Assembly (NCBI RefSeq): GCF_000255705.1
Contig: NZ_JH636443.1
Span: forward strand, 218,317-256,908
Direction: 5' to 3'
DNA: 38,592 nt
Origin: Zavarzinella formosa DSM 19928
GTDB taxonomy: Bacteria > Planctomycetota > Planctomycetia > Gemmatales > Gemmataceae
The notes beneath the pieces were generated by a model, which did no database searches, was not told where the DNA came from, and saw only the letters and a program-made list of their open reading frames with translations. Of the stretch, positions 27,573 to 36,599 are shown one piece after another; the first letter of the stretch is position 1, and every line of letters begins with the position of its first letter. A program made the translations under genes and the position numbers.

Positions 27573-29615
27573 TCAATTGACCGACACTTCCATATGGTCC
27601 GCGAAGGCTTGGACGATGTCTTCGTGGACCCGCACCATCCCGGCCACCAGTTGGATATGGAGCCAGTCGGCCTTGCGGCGAACCTCGCGCCAGAGTCGCC
27701 AGGTTTCTTCAATCCGGCTCGCCATCGAACCGCTTTTGCCATCGGGCAGGTGGGTGTGCGAGCACAAAAAGCGGTCAAGGGGCATTTGCTCGATCAGGCT
27801 GGAGACTTCTGTGTCCTCCAGATGTTTGCACCAGTCGAGTATTTCCTCCAATCGGTCCAGGGCGTCCCGAATGGTCAGATGGACATCCCGAAGAAATCGG
27901 GGGTTTGGCCGCATCGTCTCGGCCACGCTGTCGCGATCCCGGCGCAATACCCTTGTCCACTGGCGGGCTTGGGAAACGAGCGTCTGAAACCGCACGACCG
28001 CCTCCGTCCGGCGAGCCAGTTCCGCGACCAGTTTCGGGTTGTCGATCCGGGCGGCCAGTTGCCGATGGATGACATGCAACCGGTGGTCAAATCCGGCGAG
28101 GGCCAATGCGCTGTCCCGCTTCGCCCGCTGAAGATGCTCTGTCTGGATGTCATCCTTGCGGGATCGGTCATTTTTGGCGGCAATCTTTTCAAGCCGCTTG
28201 GAGACATCGCTCCAGCGCAGCCAGACTTTTCCCGCCTCGTCGTACAGCGTCGGCAAGCCATGCCACAGTTCGGCCTCGTCCTCCGGCAACTGCGATGATT
28301 CGCGGTCGATCTTGGAGCCGGGTTCGATCAGCCGGCCTTCCGCGTACAACTGGCCCGCCGATGCCGGGAAGGGGGATTCCGTCTCCCGATACAGCCAGCG
28401 ACGCAGCAGCGAGATGGACACGGGGTAAGTGTCGGTAAGCTCCAGATTCAATCGCCGATATTGCCGGGCGGTGAGTTCCCGCCGGACGACCGACAGTTTG
28501 TCGATCAACAAGGTGCTTGGCCGCGAGTCGGCTTCGTTCCACAGATAATTCCGCTTCGCCCGTTCCTCCCGGCGATCCCCCTCCGGAAAGCCGACCCAAA
28601 AATTGGATGCGTAGGAAGCCCCGAGATCGAACCATTCCCGGTCGCGGGCCAGCGTCGGCGTCCGGGGAAGTTGCAGGCCCTGCCATTGCTCGCGGTCGGT
28701 GTCTTCAAGCTGTAACCGAATGGCATCCGGGGTGAGCGTGAACAGGTTCTCCACCCAAAAGCCCCCGTCGGCACATTGAAGGGCGAGTTTGTCCATTCCC
28801 TTCAACACCTGCTCCAACCGGTCTGATTTGGCCATCACCAGTAAGGTGGCGTCGGTCCCGGCCAGACGGCAGGCGGTTTCATCATCCGCATACGGGTCGG
28901 TGTGGTTTCCTTCATTCCACAAAATCACCTTGAGAATCACGATCACGGGCCACGCGGAGAACCACCACAATCCGCGCATCATCCGGCCGGCCCCGAAATC
29001 GTCGTCGCTCCAATGATCCTCGCCGGAGAGCCGAAGGGCCAGCCCCTGCCGCAATCTCGCCCGGCGTTGTTCCCAAGGCAGGCCGCGCACACACGCGAGC
29101 CGCAACGAAAGCAGCGCCTTGAGTTCGCCCAAGGAGAAGAGTTCGATCACCCATTGGCCGATCACCAGATGGGAACGAATTCCGCCGAACGGCGTCCAGC
29201 GATCAAACCAGCGACATTCGGCCGAGGCATTGACGATCAACCCGTCCGGAACGCGGGCCGATTGATCGGCGGCGATCTTTTCGACAAAGCGCCATAAGCC
29301 GGGTTGGTCCGTTTGAGAAACCGGCCGGACATCCTCCGGCCGCCGGTTCCAGCGAGAGGAATAAGCCCGCAACGATCCCAAAAACGCCATCGCCAGACCG
29401 ATGACCGCCAGGGTTCGCCAACTCCAGACAGCGACCAGATCCGTGACCAGCCAGCCCGCCGCGCCCAGGAGAACGAACGGCCAGAGCAACGGCAGCGCAT
29501 GCGCGACATACAGTAAGCCCATGCGGACCCGCTCGCCGGGTGTCATCGCGGAAGATCGTCCCTTCAAGGGAACTTCGACCTCACGAGGCGACGGCGGATA
29601 AAGCGATTCCCACAT
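27573..29615 (-). CDS. M48-like membrane protein lacking the HExxH zinc site (probable pseudoprotease)
   Basis: A 680-residue protein with two membrane segments at about 34-60 and 66-82. Residues 100-260 follow the M48 peptidase plan: PGLWRFVEKIA, VNASAECRWFD, HLVIGQWVIELFSLGELKAL, then a segment that in active enzymes is AHELxHV. Here it reads SLRLACV, so the three metal/catalytic positions H, E and H are Leu171, Arg172 and Cys175. The downstream ExxAD motif is changed to DETACRLAG, with E246 kept. Another membrane segment lies at about 215-233. The remaining 400 residues are charged and helical, with a likely coiled coil. An inactive scaffold or binding protein is inferred. A start at an in-frame ATG at 29546 is also possible. 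Confidence 0.72.
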   Translation of the reverse strand: MWESLYPPSPREVEVPLKGRSSAMTPGERVRMGLLYVAHALPLLWPFVLLGAAGWLVTDLVAVWSWRTLAVIGLAMAFLGSLRAYSSRWNRRPEDVRPVSQTDQPGLWRFVEKIAADQSARVPDGLIVNASAECRWFDRWTPFGGIRSHLVIGQWVIELFSLGELKALLSLRLACVRGLPWEQRRARLRQGLALRLSGEDHWSDDDFGAGRMMRGLWWFSAWPVIVILKVILWNEGNHTDPYADDETACRLAGTDATLLVMAKSDRLEQVLKGMDKLALQCADGGFWVENLFTLTPDAIRLQLEDTDREQWQGLQLPRTPTLARDREWFDLGASYASNFWVGFPEGDRREERAKRNYLWNEADSRPSTLLIDKLSVVRRELTARQYRRLNLELTDTYPVSISLLRRWLYRETESPFPASAGQLYAEGRLIEPGSKIDRESSQLPEDEAELWHGLPTLYDEAGKVWLRWSDVSKRLEKIAAKNDRSRKDDIQTEHLQRAKRDSALALAGFDHRLHVIHRQLAARIDNPKLVAELARRTEAVVRFQTLVSQARQWTRVLRRDRDSVAETMRPNPRFLRDVHLTIRDALDRLEEILDWCKHLEDTEVSSLIEQMPLDRFLCSHTHLPDGKSGSMASRIEETWRLWREVRRKADWLHIQLVAGMVRVHEDIVQAFADHMEVSVN

Positions 29616-29668
29616 GCGGATGTCGGATGATGAGAGTATTTTCAGAAACTATCTTGGGATGATACACC

Positions 29669-30919
29669 ATGACCGTCGCGGGTGAACGGCCAAAACCGGA
29701 TTGGGATGTCCTTCGCGGCGAGATGATGCTCGACCCGACGATCATCAACCTGAACACCGGCTCGTTTGGGCCGCTTCCAAAATGCGTCTTTGAAGAGGTG
29801 ACCGAATACCGCCACTGGCTGGCGGCCGAGCCGACGCACTTCTTCGTCCGGCAGGTTCCGCCCCTATTATGGACCGCCCGCGAACGACTGGCGGGATTTT
29901 TGGGAACCATCCCCGAGCGATTGGTTTTCACCTCAAACGTGTCGGCGGCGATCAACCTCGTGGCCTCCGGTTTGATGATTCATTCCCCCGGTGAAATTCT
30001 CCTGAGCGACCACGAATACGGGGCGATGCACTGGTGCTGGGAACGGGTGGCCCAACAGCGGGGCCTTTCCTTGAAGACATTTGCCCTGCCGAAATATCCC
30101 AAAGAACCGGGCGAAATCGTCGAGGCCGCCGCCAAGGCCATGTCCTCTCGCACGCGGTTGCTGTTCTTCAGCCATGTGCTGTCCCCGCTTGGCATGGTCT
30201 TGCCCGCCAGGGAACTATGTGCGGAAGCCCGGAAGCGTGGCATCGTCTCGGTGATCGACGGCGCCCACGCCCCCGCAATGATTCCTCTGAATGTGTCCGA
30301 CGTCGCGGCCGATTTTTACACGGGCAATTGCCACAAATGGTTGCTGGCCGCCTCGGGGACGGGCTTTCTTGTGATCGGGCCGGGGAACGAAGACCGTTTG
30401 CAGCCATTGCATGTGAGTTGGGGATATCGGCCCGATCAATACCCGCTCGGGGAGCAATCGGCGGGCAAACGAAACCCCGATGGTCGGGATGACTTTGGCT
30501 CGACCGCCCGGACACGATTCTTGGAATTTGAAGGAACGCGAGACATCTGCCCGTGGCTGGCGACGCCGAAGGCCATCGACTTTCAAACAGCCATCGGATG
30601 GGAAGCGATCCGTGGCCGGATGCGGGAATTAAGCCAGTATGCCCGGCAACGATTGGGCGAGTTGAACTTGCGGGAGGCCACGCCATCGCATCCGCAGATG
30701 AGCGGTTCTTTGACTGCTTTTGAGTTGCCGTTGCAGGGGCCGAAACAGGCCCAAGCCTTGCGGCAAGCGATCTGGAAACACCGCATCGAAATCCCGGTGA
30801 TCGAACGCCCCGACCGGATGCTCATCCGGGTTTCGACACATTTCTACGACACGACGGGCGAGATTGATGCGTTGGTGAAGATTCTTCCCGCCGCCATCGC
30901 CGAGGCGAAAACCGCCTGA
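29669..30919 (+). CDS. Class V aminotransferase-fold PLP enzyme (isopenicillin-N epimerase-like)
   Basis: A 416-residue protein. NLNTGSFGPLP near residue 28 is the substrate-binding start of the class V fold. D197 and H200 in VIDGAHAPAM contact the PLP ring, and K223 in TGNCHKWLLAASG is the Schiff-base lysine. The C-terminus (RVSTHFYDTTGEIDALV) fits the small domain. Relatives include isopenicillin-N epimerases, cysteine desulfurase-like enzymes and the EgtE-type lyase; the sequence does not decide between them. The protein has no signal peptide and is cytoplasmic. It starts 53 bases from the divergent M48-like gene and ends at a 33-bp perfect hairpin. Confidence 0.88.
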   Translation: MTVAGERPKPDWDVLRGEMMLDPTIINLNTGSFGPLPKCVFEEVTEYRHWLAAEPTHFFVRQVPPLLWTARERLAGFLGTIPERLVFTSNVSAAINLVASGLMIHSPGEILLSDHEYGAMHWCWERVAQQRGLSLKTFALPKYPKEPGEIVEAAAKAMSSRTRLLFFSHVLSPLGMVLPARELCAEARKRGIVSVIDGAHAPAMIPLNVSDVAADFYTGNCHKWLLAASGTGFLVIGPGNEDRLQPLHVSWGYRPDQYPLGEQSAGKRNPDGRDDFGSTARTRFLEFEGTRDICPWLATPKAIDFQTAIGWEAIRGRMRELSQYARQRLGELNLREATPSHPQMSGSLTAFELPLQGPKQAQALRQAIWKHRIEIPVIERPDRMLIRVSTHFYDTTGEIDALVKILPAAIAEAKTA

Positions 30920-30942
30920 TTTATAGCGGGTTTTGAATAGGT

Positions 30943-31011
30943 GTGGCGGCCAAAGTGTCTTGGTTTTGTCGGTCCGTTGGACCGACAAAACCAAGACACT
31001 TTGGCCGCCAC
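30943..31011. terminator. 33-bp perfect hairpin between convergent genes
   Basis: Positions 30943-30975 and 30979-31011 are exact reverse complements over 33 bp with a three-base GTT spacer. The arm contains GGCCAAAGTGTCTTGG. It starts 23 bases after the aminotransferase stop and ends 25 bases before the stop of the tricorn gene, so it can serve both. The length exceeds what a terminator needs. Confidence 0.8.
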
Positions 31012-31036
31012 GTCAAATTGAAATCAACCCTAAACC

Positions 31037-34000
31037 CTACCGTTTCGGATACGGCGGGGTCACCCGCAGGGTCTTTTCGCCGGTCTTCAACTTCTCCAGC
31101 AACACGGCGATGCCTTTGTTCAACTGCTCGTCAACGCCGGCGAATTCCTTGGCGGGGTCGTTGTCTTGGATGATGTCCGGGTCCACGCCGTGGCCTTCGA
31201 TGATCCATTCTTTCCCGGCGACATCCACCCGCGAAAATTCCGGCTTGCTCAGGGTGCCGCCGTCTGTCAGCGGGAGGGAGCCGCGGATGCCGACGACGCC
31301 GCCCCAAGAGCGTTTGCCGATCAATGGCCCGAGCTTGTAATACTTGAAGCGGTACGGGAACAGGTCGCCGTCCGAGGCGCTGAATTCATTGAGCAGACAG
31401 GCCATCGGGCCGACGAACGTCCCGCCCGGATCAACCGTCGGGGCGCCGTTTCGGGCCACGCCCACCATCGCGATTTCCCGGCGAAGGCGTTCGATCAGCA
31501 TGGGGGAGACGTTGCCGCCGCCGTTGCCGCGCATGTCGATCAGCAATGCCTTCTTGGAAAGTTGCGGGTAGTAGTATTTCACGAACTCGTTCAGGCCGGG
31601 CACTTGCATATCCGGGACGTGCAGATAACCCACCTTGCCGCCGGTGGCGTCGGACACCTTCTTGATATTCCCCTGCACCCATTCGTGATAATAGAGCTTC
31701 GATTCATCCGCGATCGGCGTGACCACGACGGCCCTCGCCCCCTTCACGTTCGGCGTGCTGTTGATGTGCAGGGTGATTGGCTTGCCGACGGTGTTCAGCA
31801 GCAGTTCATAGATATTGGCCACTTCGTTCGTCGGCGTGCCGTTGACGCGGACGATGAACTCGCCTTCTTTCACATCCATGCCGACTTCGGCCAGCGGAGC
31901 CTTCAACGCCCCGTCCCAACTGGCGCCCTTGAGGATCTTGGTGATCTGGTAATACTTGCTCTCCGGGTGCTTCTTGAGTTGCGCGCCCAGCAGGCCGGTT
32001 TGAATCCGGGGAACCACCGGGGCTTCCCCGCCGCCGACATAGGCGTGTCCGGCGTTCAGTTCGGAGATCATTTCCCCGATGACATAGGTGAGGTCATAAC
32101 GGTGCTTCACATGCGGCACCAAGACTTCGTATTTCTTGCGAATGGCCAGCCAGTCCACGCCGTGCAGGCCCGGATCGTAGAAGAAGTCTCGCATTTGCCG
32201 CCAGCATTCGTTGAAAATCTGCTTCCACTCGGCCTGCCGGTCGAGCCGCATTTCCAGACCGCCGAGGTCGAGGTGCTTGAAGTCGAACGCGCCGCGAGGC
32301 AGGTCGATGATGCCGTAATTGCCGCTCTTGGAGACGATCATCTTCTTGCCGTCGGCCGAGATTTCGTAGCCGTTGATTTGGCCGAGGGTGAGTTCTTTGT
32401 TCCCGGCCACATCGTAGGCGTGGAAGTTTTGCGGCTGCCGGAAGGCCCCGGCTTGGTAGAAGATCAGGCCGCCCGCCGCTTGCAGGTTGGAGTAATTGCC
32501 GGCCCGGATCGGCAGGCCGATAATGCGGTCTTTCAGGCCGTCGGCATCCACTTTCACATTCGGCGGCGAGGCCACCGGGGCCGCGCCCGGCGGATTGGCG
32601 CCGACTTCGTCCTGTTTCACCTTGAAGGGGTTTTCCGTGTCCTTGGCGAGAATCACAAAGTAGATCCGCTCCATGTCCACATAGGCATGGTTCCATTCCG
32701 TCTGGCTGTAGATCGGGTTAAAATCACGGGCCGAGGCGAAGAACAGATATTTGCCGTCCGAACTGAACACGGGGGAATTGGAAGCCTGCCAGCCGTCGGT
32801 CACTTCGTGGGTCTGCTTGGTTTCGACGCCGTACAGATAAACCTTGTGCATCGCCTCGGTTTCCTGCCGACTATAGGCGAGCCACTTGGAATCGGGCGAC
32901 CAGTTGAAGTCGCGGACTTCCCATGCCTTCGCCTGATTGACCAGCGTGACTTGCTTCGTCGCCACATCCACAAATTGCAACCGGAGCTTCTTGTCCCCCC
33001 AGGCGATCTTCTTTCCATCCGGGGACCATTTGATTTCGTACTTGTACGTGTCCGCGCCGGTGGTGATCTTCGTCGCCGCATCGCTGCCATCTTGCGGGAC
33101 AGTGTAAATCTCGTCTTCGCCGGAGGCATCGGAGACATAGGCGATGGTCTTGCCATCGGGGGACCATTCGGAGTTCCGTTCATGCACGTTCGACGTGCCG
33201 GTGATGTTCCGGGTCAGCCCGCTGTTCGCCGGGACGGTGAACAACTCGCCTCGGGCGCCGAACAACGCCCGCTTGCCATCGGGGGAGATGCCGAAGCTGG
33301 TGATGTTCTTGCTCACGTTGGTGAGGCCGCCTCGGGCCGAGTTGCCGTCTTCCAGAATCCGCACGGGGATCTTGTCCGTCTTGTCCGTGGCCACGTCGTA
33401 CTTGTAGAGGAAGCCGCCGTTCTCGAAGACGATGGCCTTGCCGCTGGCCGACGGGAACTTGATGTCGAAATCCGCAAAGGTCGTCAGTTGCTTGGTGGCT
33501 TTCGTCTTTGGGTCGAGGGAGTACAGGTTGTACCGCTTCGTGGCTTCGCGGTCGGAGATGAAGTAAATCTTGTCGCCGACCCACATCGGGATGATGTCCT
33601 GGGCGGCGTCGTTGGTGAGTTGCTCGGTTTGTTTGGTGTTGAAATCGTAAGTCCAGACATCATCGCACATGCCGCCGCGATAGCGCTTCCAAGTGCGGAA
33701 CTCGCGGAAGATGCGGTTGTACACCAGTTTGCTGCCATCCGGGGAATACGACCCGAACCCGCCGCGAGGCAGCGGCAATTGTTCGGGCAAGCCGCCGTCC
33801 ACGCTGACGGTGAACAGTTGGCCGATGAAGTCGTTGAAGGTAATCATCCGGGAGCGGAACAGGATGTTCTTCCCGTCCGGGGTCCAGCCGATGACGATGT
33901 TGTTTGGCCCCATCCGGTCGGAGACATCATCGCGGCCGAGCGTGGCGGTGAAGGTCAGCCGTTTCGGCGTGCCCCCTTCGGCCGGCATCACATAGACTTC

Positions 34001-34264
34001 GGTGTTGCCGTCGTATTGGGCGGTGAAGGCGATCAATTTCCCGTCCGGCGAAAACCGGGGGAACATCTCGTAGCCATCATGGGAGGTCAGCCGTCGGGCG
34101 ATGCCGCCGCCGGTCGGGACGGTGTAAAGATTTCCGGCATAGCCGAAGACAACGGCTTGGTCGGAGATGGTCGGAAACCGCATCAGCCGGGCTTCGTCCG
34201 GCGCCTGGGCCGCCGCCGGGATCGCCGGGAGCAGCAGGGCCAGCCATGTCATCAATCGACGCAT
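31037..34264 (-). CDS. Exported tricorn-type S41 protease
   Basis: A 1075-residue protein from the ATG at 34264, which gives a signal peptide (MRRLMTWLALLLPAIPAAAQ); a TTG five codons upstream is less likely. Residues about 30-600 are WD40/TolB-like propeller repeats (FSPDGKLIAFTAQYDGNTEVYV, WSPDGKTIAYVSD). The catalytic half follows the tricorn order: a core helix domain with ELNAGHAYV (His about 740), a PDZ domain near 780-860, DMRGNGGGN, NEFSASDGD with the nucleophile Ser about 964, and IIEGHGVDPD with Glu about 1023. Tricorn of Thermoplasma has a Ser next to the His, whereas here it is Gly. The protein should degrade peptides outside the cytoplasm. The export signal sets it apart from archaeal tricorn. 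Confidence 0.92.
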   Translation of the reverse strand: MRRLMTWLALLLPAIPAAAQAPDEARLMRFPTISDQAVVFGYAGNLYTVPTGGGIARRLTSHDGYEMFPRFSPDGKLIAFTAQYDGNTEVYVMPAEGGTPKRLTFTATLGRDDVSDRMGPNNIVIGWTPDGKNILFRSRMITFNDFIGQLFTVSVDGGLPEQLPLPRGGFGSYSPDGSKLVYNRIFREFRTWKRYRGGMCDDVWTYDFNTKQTEQLTNDAAQDIIPMWVGDKIYFISDREATKRYNLYSLDPKTKATKQLTTFADFDIKFPSASGKAIVFENGGFLYKYDVATDKTDKIPVRILEDGNSARGGLTNVSKNITSFGISPDGKRALFGARGELFTVPANSGLTRNITGTSNVHERNSEWSPDGKTIAYVSDASGEDEIYTVPQDGSDAATKITTGADTYKYEIKWSPDGKKIAWGDKKLRLQFVDVATKQVTLVNQAKAWEVRDFNWSPDSKWLAYSRQETEAMHKVYLYGVETKQTHEVTDGWQASNSPVFSSDGKYLFFASARDFNPIYSQTEWNHAYVDMERIYFVILAKDTENPFKVKQDEVGANPPGAAPVASPPNVKVDADGLKDRIIGLPIRAGNYSNLQAAGGLIFYQAGAFRQPQNFHAYDVAGNKELTLGQINGYEISADGKKMIVSKSGNYGIIDLPRGAFDFKHLDLGGLEMRLDRQAEWKQIFNECWRQMRDFFYDPGLHGVDWLAIRKKYEVLVPHVKHRYDLTYVIGEMISELNAGHAYVGGGEAPVVPRIQTGLLGAQLKKHPESKYYQITKILKGASWDGALKAPLAEVGMDVKEGEFIVRVNGTPTNEVANIYELLLNTVGKPITLHINSTPNVKGARAVVVTPIADESKLYYHEWVQGNIKKVSDATGGKVGYLHVPDMQVPGLNEFVKYYYPQLSKKALLIDMRGNGGGNVSPMLIERLRREIAMVGVARNGAPTVDPGGTFVGPMACLLNEFSASDGDLFPYRFKYYKLGPLIGKRSWGGVVGIRGSLPLTDGGTLSKPEFSRVDVAGKEWIIEGHGVDPDIIQDNDPAKEFAGVDEQLNKGIAVLLEKLKTGEKTLRVTPPYPKR

Positions 34265-34443
34265 GAGATTGTTTTCCAAGATGTTAGGTCGGCGGGCGAA
34301 CGACCCACGGTGGTGTGATGATGGGATAGGAAGAAGGCTTTCCGGTTTCCAGCCTTTTGAGGGCCATCGGCCGGAAGTTCGTCTCGCCAGAATTTCGCCG
34401 GCATGTCATAATCACCGCGTCACCCTCACCGGAAAGGATTCCG

Positions 34444-35709
34444 ATGTCCCGCGCGCATGTGGCTGTTCTCGACGAGGAACTTCCTTTCCCGCTTACCTCC
34501 GGCAAGCGCATCCGCACCTTCAATCTGCTGTCCCGGCTGGCGGCCGAACACCGGATCACCATCCTGACGCATCGGCAGGCCGACCCCGCCGAACAAGAAC
34601 CGGCCGAGCGGGCGATGGCCGAAACCGGGATCGCCGTGCGGGTGGTTGACCGGGTCGTGCCGCCCAAATCCGGCCTCGGGTTTTACGCCCGGTTGTTTGC
34701 CAATCTCTTCTCGCCGCTTCCCTACTCGGTGGCGACGCACGCCAGCCCGGCGATGGGGGCGGCCATCCGCGAACTGGCCAAGCAAGACGCTCCGGACTTG
34801 TGGCATGCCGAGTGGACCCCCTACGCCCGCCTGCTCGCCCGCCGGCCGGAACCGTGGGTGGTGATGGCCCACAATGTCGAATCGCTCATCTGGCAACGCT
34901 CCTCGGAAGTGGAAACGCACCCGGTCAAGAAGTGGGTTCTCCGGGAGCAATGGCGAAAGTTTGAACACTTCGAGACCTGGGCCTATGGCCGAGCCACCCG
35001 CTCCATCGCCGTCAGCGCCGAGGATGCCCGGCTGATGGCGGAACGATTCGGGACGCCGGATGCCGATGTCGTGGACAACGGCGTGGACACCCGCCGCTTT
35101 CAGCCGGTGGAAGCCCGCGACCGCGACCCGTTCCGTGTTCTCTTTTTGGGCAGCCTCGACTGGCGGCCGAACCTGGACGGTGTCCGCTGGATGTTGGAGA
35201 AGATCTGGCCGGCTGTGCGGGAGCAAGAATCGCGGGCCGTGTTTCAGGTGGTCGGCCGCAAGCCGCCGAAGGACTTGCAAACGCTGATCGCCCGCACCCC
35301 CGGCGCCGAGCTTCATGCCGATGTGCCGGATGTCCGCCCGTTTCTGGAACAAGCCGGGATGATGGCCGTGCCCCTCCGCATCGGCGGCGGCTCTCGGCTG
35401 AAGATTCTGGAAGCCCTCGCCACTGCCCTGCCAGTCGTCACCACCCGAGTGGGCGTCGAGGGGCTTCGCCTGCGGCATCAAGAACATCTGACCATCGCCG
35501 ATGAGCCCGTCGATTTCGCCGATGCGATTTTGGACGTGACCGCCTACCATCAGCTCGCTTGCCGAATGGCCCAACGCGGCCGGATGACCGTCGAGCGGGA
35601 ATACGATTGGGACACGCTGGCCGACCGGTTGTCCCGAATTTGGCGGGAATGCGCGGCCGGCGAAACGCCCCCGGCTTTTGCGGGGCAAACGGCTTCCGTC
35701 GCCGGATAA
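34444..35709 (+). CDS. GT4-type glycosyltransferase
   Basis: A 421-residue protein. The ATG at 34444 has AAGGA six bases upstream; upstream in-frame codons lack any family character. The N-terminal domain begins with a Rossmann strand (HVAVLDEELPFPLTSGKRIR). HNVESLIWQRSS and DVVDNGVDTRRFQP are typical of GT-B family 4 enzymes, and RVLFLGSLDWRPNLDGVRWM opens the C-terminal domain. The donor-binding segment is GGGSRLKILEALA, with Glu about 323. The enzyme would transfer a sugar from a nucleotide donor in the cytoplasm, in polysaccharide or glycoconjugate synthesis. No other polysaccharide gene is nearby, so the acceptor cannot be guessed. Confidence 0.9.
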   Translation: MSRAHVAVLDEELPFPLTSGKRIRTFNLLSRLAAEHRITILTHRQADPAEQEPAERAMAETGIAVRVVDRVVPPKSGLGFYARLFANLFSPLPYSVATHASPAMGAAIRELAKQDAPDLWHAEWTPYARLLARRPEPWVVMAHNVESLIWQRSSEVETHPVKKWVLREQWRKFEHFETWAYGRATRSIAVSAEDARLMAERFGTPDADVVDNGVDTRRFQPVEARDRDPFRVLFLGSLDWRPNLDGVRWMLEKIWPAVREQESRAVFQVVGRKPPKDLQTLIARTPGAELHADVPDVRPFLEQAGMMAVPLRIGGGSRLKILEALATALPVVTTRVGVEGLRLRHQEHLTIADEPVDFADAILDVTAYHQLACRMAQRGRMTVEREYDWDTLADRLSRIWRECAAGETPPAFAGQTASVAG

Positions 35710-35732
35710 TTGGTGAATGATTTGAAAAAAGG

Positions 35733-35766
35733 AAACGGCGGGGAATTTTGAGGCTCCCCGCCGTTT
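35733..35766. terminator. Terminator hairpin between convergent genes
   Basis: A 12-bp perfect stem (35733-35744 with 35755-35766) with a 10-base loop, starting AAACGGCGGGGA and ending in TTT. It follows the glycosyltransferase stop by 23 bases and precedes the sigma factor stop by 38 bases, so it can end both transcripts. Confidence 0.8.
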
Positions 35767-35804
35767 GGGCAATGTCTGGCCGCTTGTCTGCGCGATTTGC
35801 TTCC

Positions 35805-36599
35805 TTATGCCGTCGTTCCCAACAAAGCGCTGCGAAGCTTGCCAAGGGCCGAGGCTTGCACTTGACGGACCCGTTCTTTGGAGAGGCCAAGATCTTGGCC
35901 GACTTTCTCCAACGTTTGCACATCATCACTGTCCGGGGAACAGAATCGCTTGGAGATGATGACTTTTTCCCGGTACGTCAGCAGGGGATGATCCGCGCGG
36001 AGATATTCGTCCACTCGGAAGAGGCTGGAAGAAACCAGCTCGGCCTCGAATTTTTGACCCGGTTCGCCATCCGGCAGCACTTCCAAGGAAGCGGAGCGAG
36101 ACAGCCAGTCGTTGGACATGCGCTGGGCCATCCGGGCGAGCGCCCGGACGAGGCAGGTGAACGCATAGGTGCTGAAGCGGATGCCCATCCACGGGTTGAA
36201 CGCCGCGACGGCTTGAATGAGGACGATCTGGCAATCGCCGATCAAATCGTCCGACTTGTTGGACATTGCCATTCGGCGGCGCACTGCCCGGTAAACGAGC
36301 TTGCGATTTCCCAACACCACTTCGTCGCGGAGCTTCACATAGGCCGACTTCCAACGGGCCGCCTCGGCGACTCCCTTGGCCTTTTTCCAGCGATAAGCGG
36401 CATAATGCATCCGCTTGCTAAAGTCTTTCGTCACTTCATCGGGCATGAAGTTGTCCGCGAACTCGGCCAAGTCTTGCACCCCGTCGGGGTCGTATAGTTT
36501 GCGGGCTTCGGGGAGTTCAAACGATTCATGATAAACCGAGTGCGGGGCGTTCGCCGTTCTCGGGCTATGGAGATCACGCTTGGGTTGGGGTGAGTTCAC
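35805..36599 (-). CDS. Sigma-70 family RNA polymerase sigma factor
   Basis: A 264-residue protein from the GTG at 36599, which has GAGAGG six bases upstream; the frame is open further upstream without family character. Region 2 spans about 92-160: DLIGDCQIVLIQAVAAF and GIRFSTYAFTCLVRALAR, matching the core-binding and -10-recognition helices. Region 4 spans about 206-258 (YREKVIISKRF, then LEKVGQDLGLSKERVRQVQ), the -35-recognising helix-turn-helix. Region 1.1 is absent and region 3 is short. Region 2 is closer to primary-type sigma factors than to ECF factors, so this is an alternative factor of the group 3/4 boundary type. No anti-sigma gene is adjacent. A long AT-richer leader lies upstream. 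Confidence 0.88.
   Translation of the reverse strand: MNSPQPKRDLHSPRTANAPHSVYHESFELPEARKLYDPDGVQDLAEFADNFMPDEVTKDFSKRMHYAAYRWKKAKGVAEAARWKSAYVKLRDEVVLGNRKLVYRAVRRRMAMSNKSDDLIGDCQIVLIQAVAAFNPWMGIRFSTYAFTCLVRALARMAQRMSNDWLSRSASLEVLPDGEPGQKFEAELVSSSLFRVDEYLRADHPLLTYREKVIISKRFCSPDSDDVQTLEKVGQDLGLSKERVRQVQASALGKLRSALLGTTA

Noticed and set aside
31166-34318. A 1050-codon open frame antisense to the tricorn gene
   Set aside because: It mirrors the tricorn gene over its whole length and encodes no recognisable motif. Long antisense frames are expected in GC-rich genes with GC-biased third positions.
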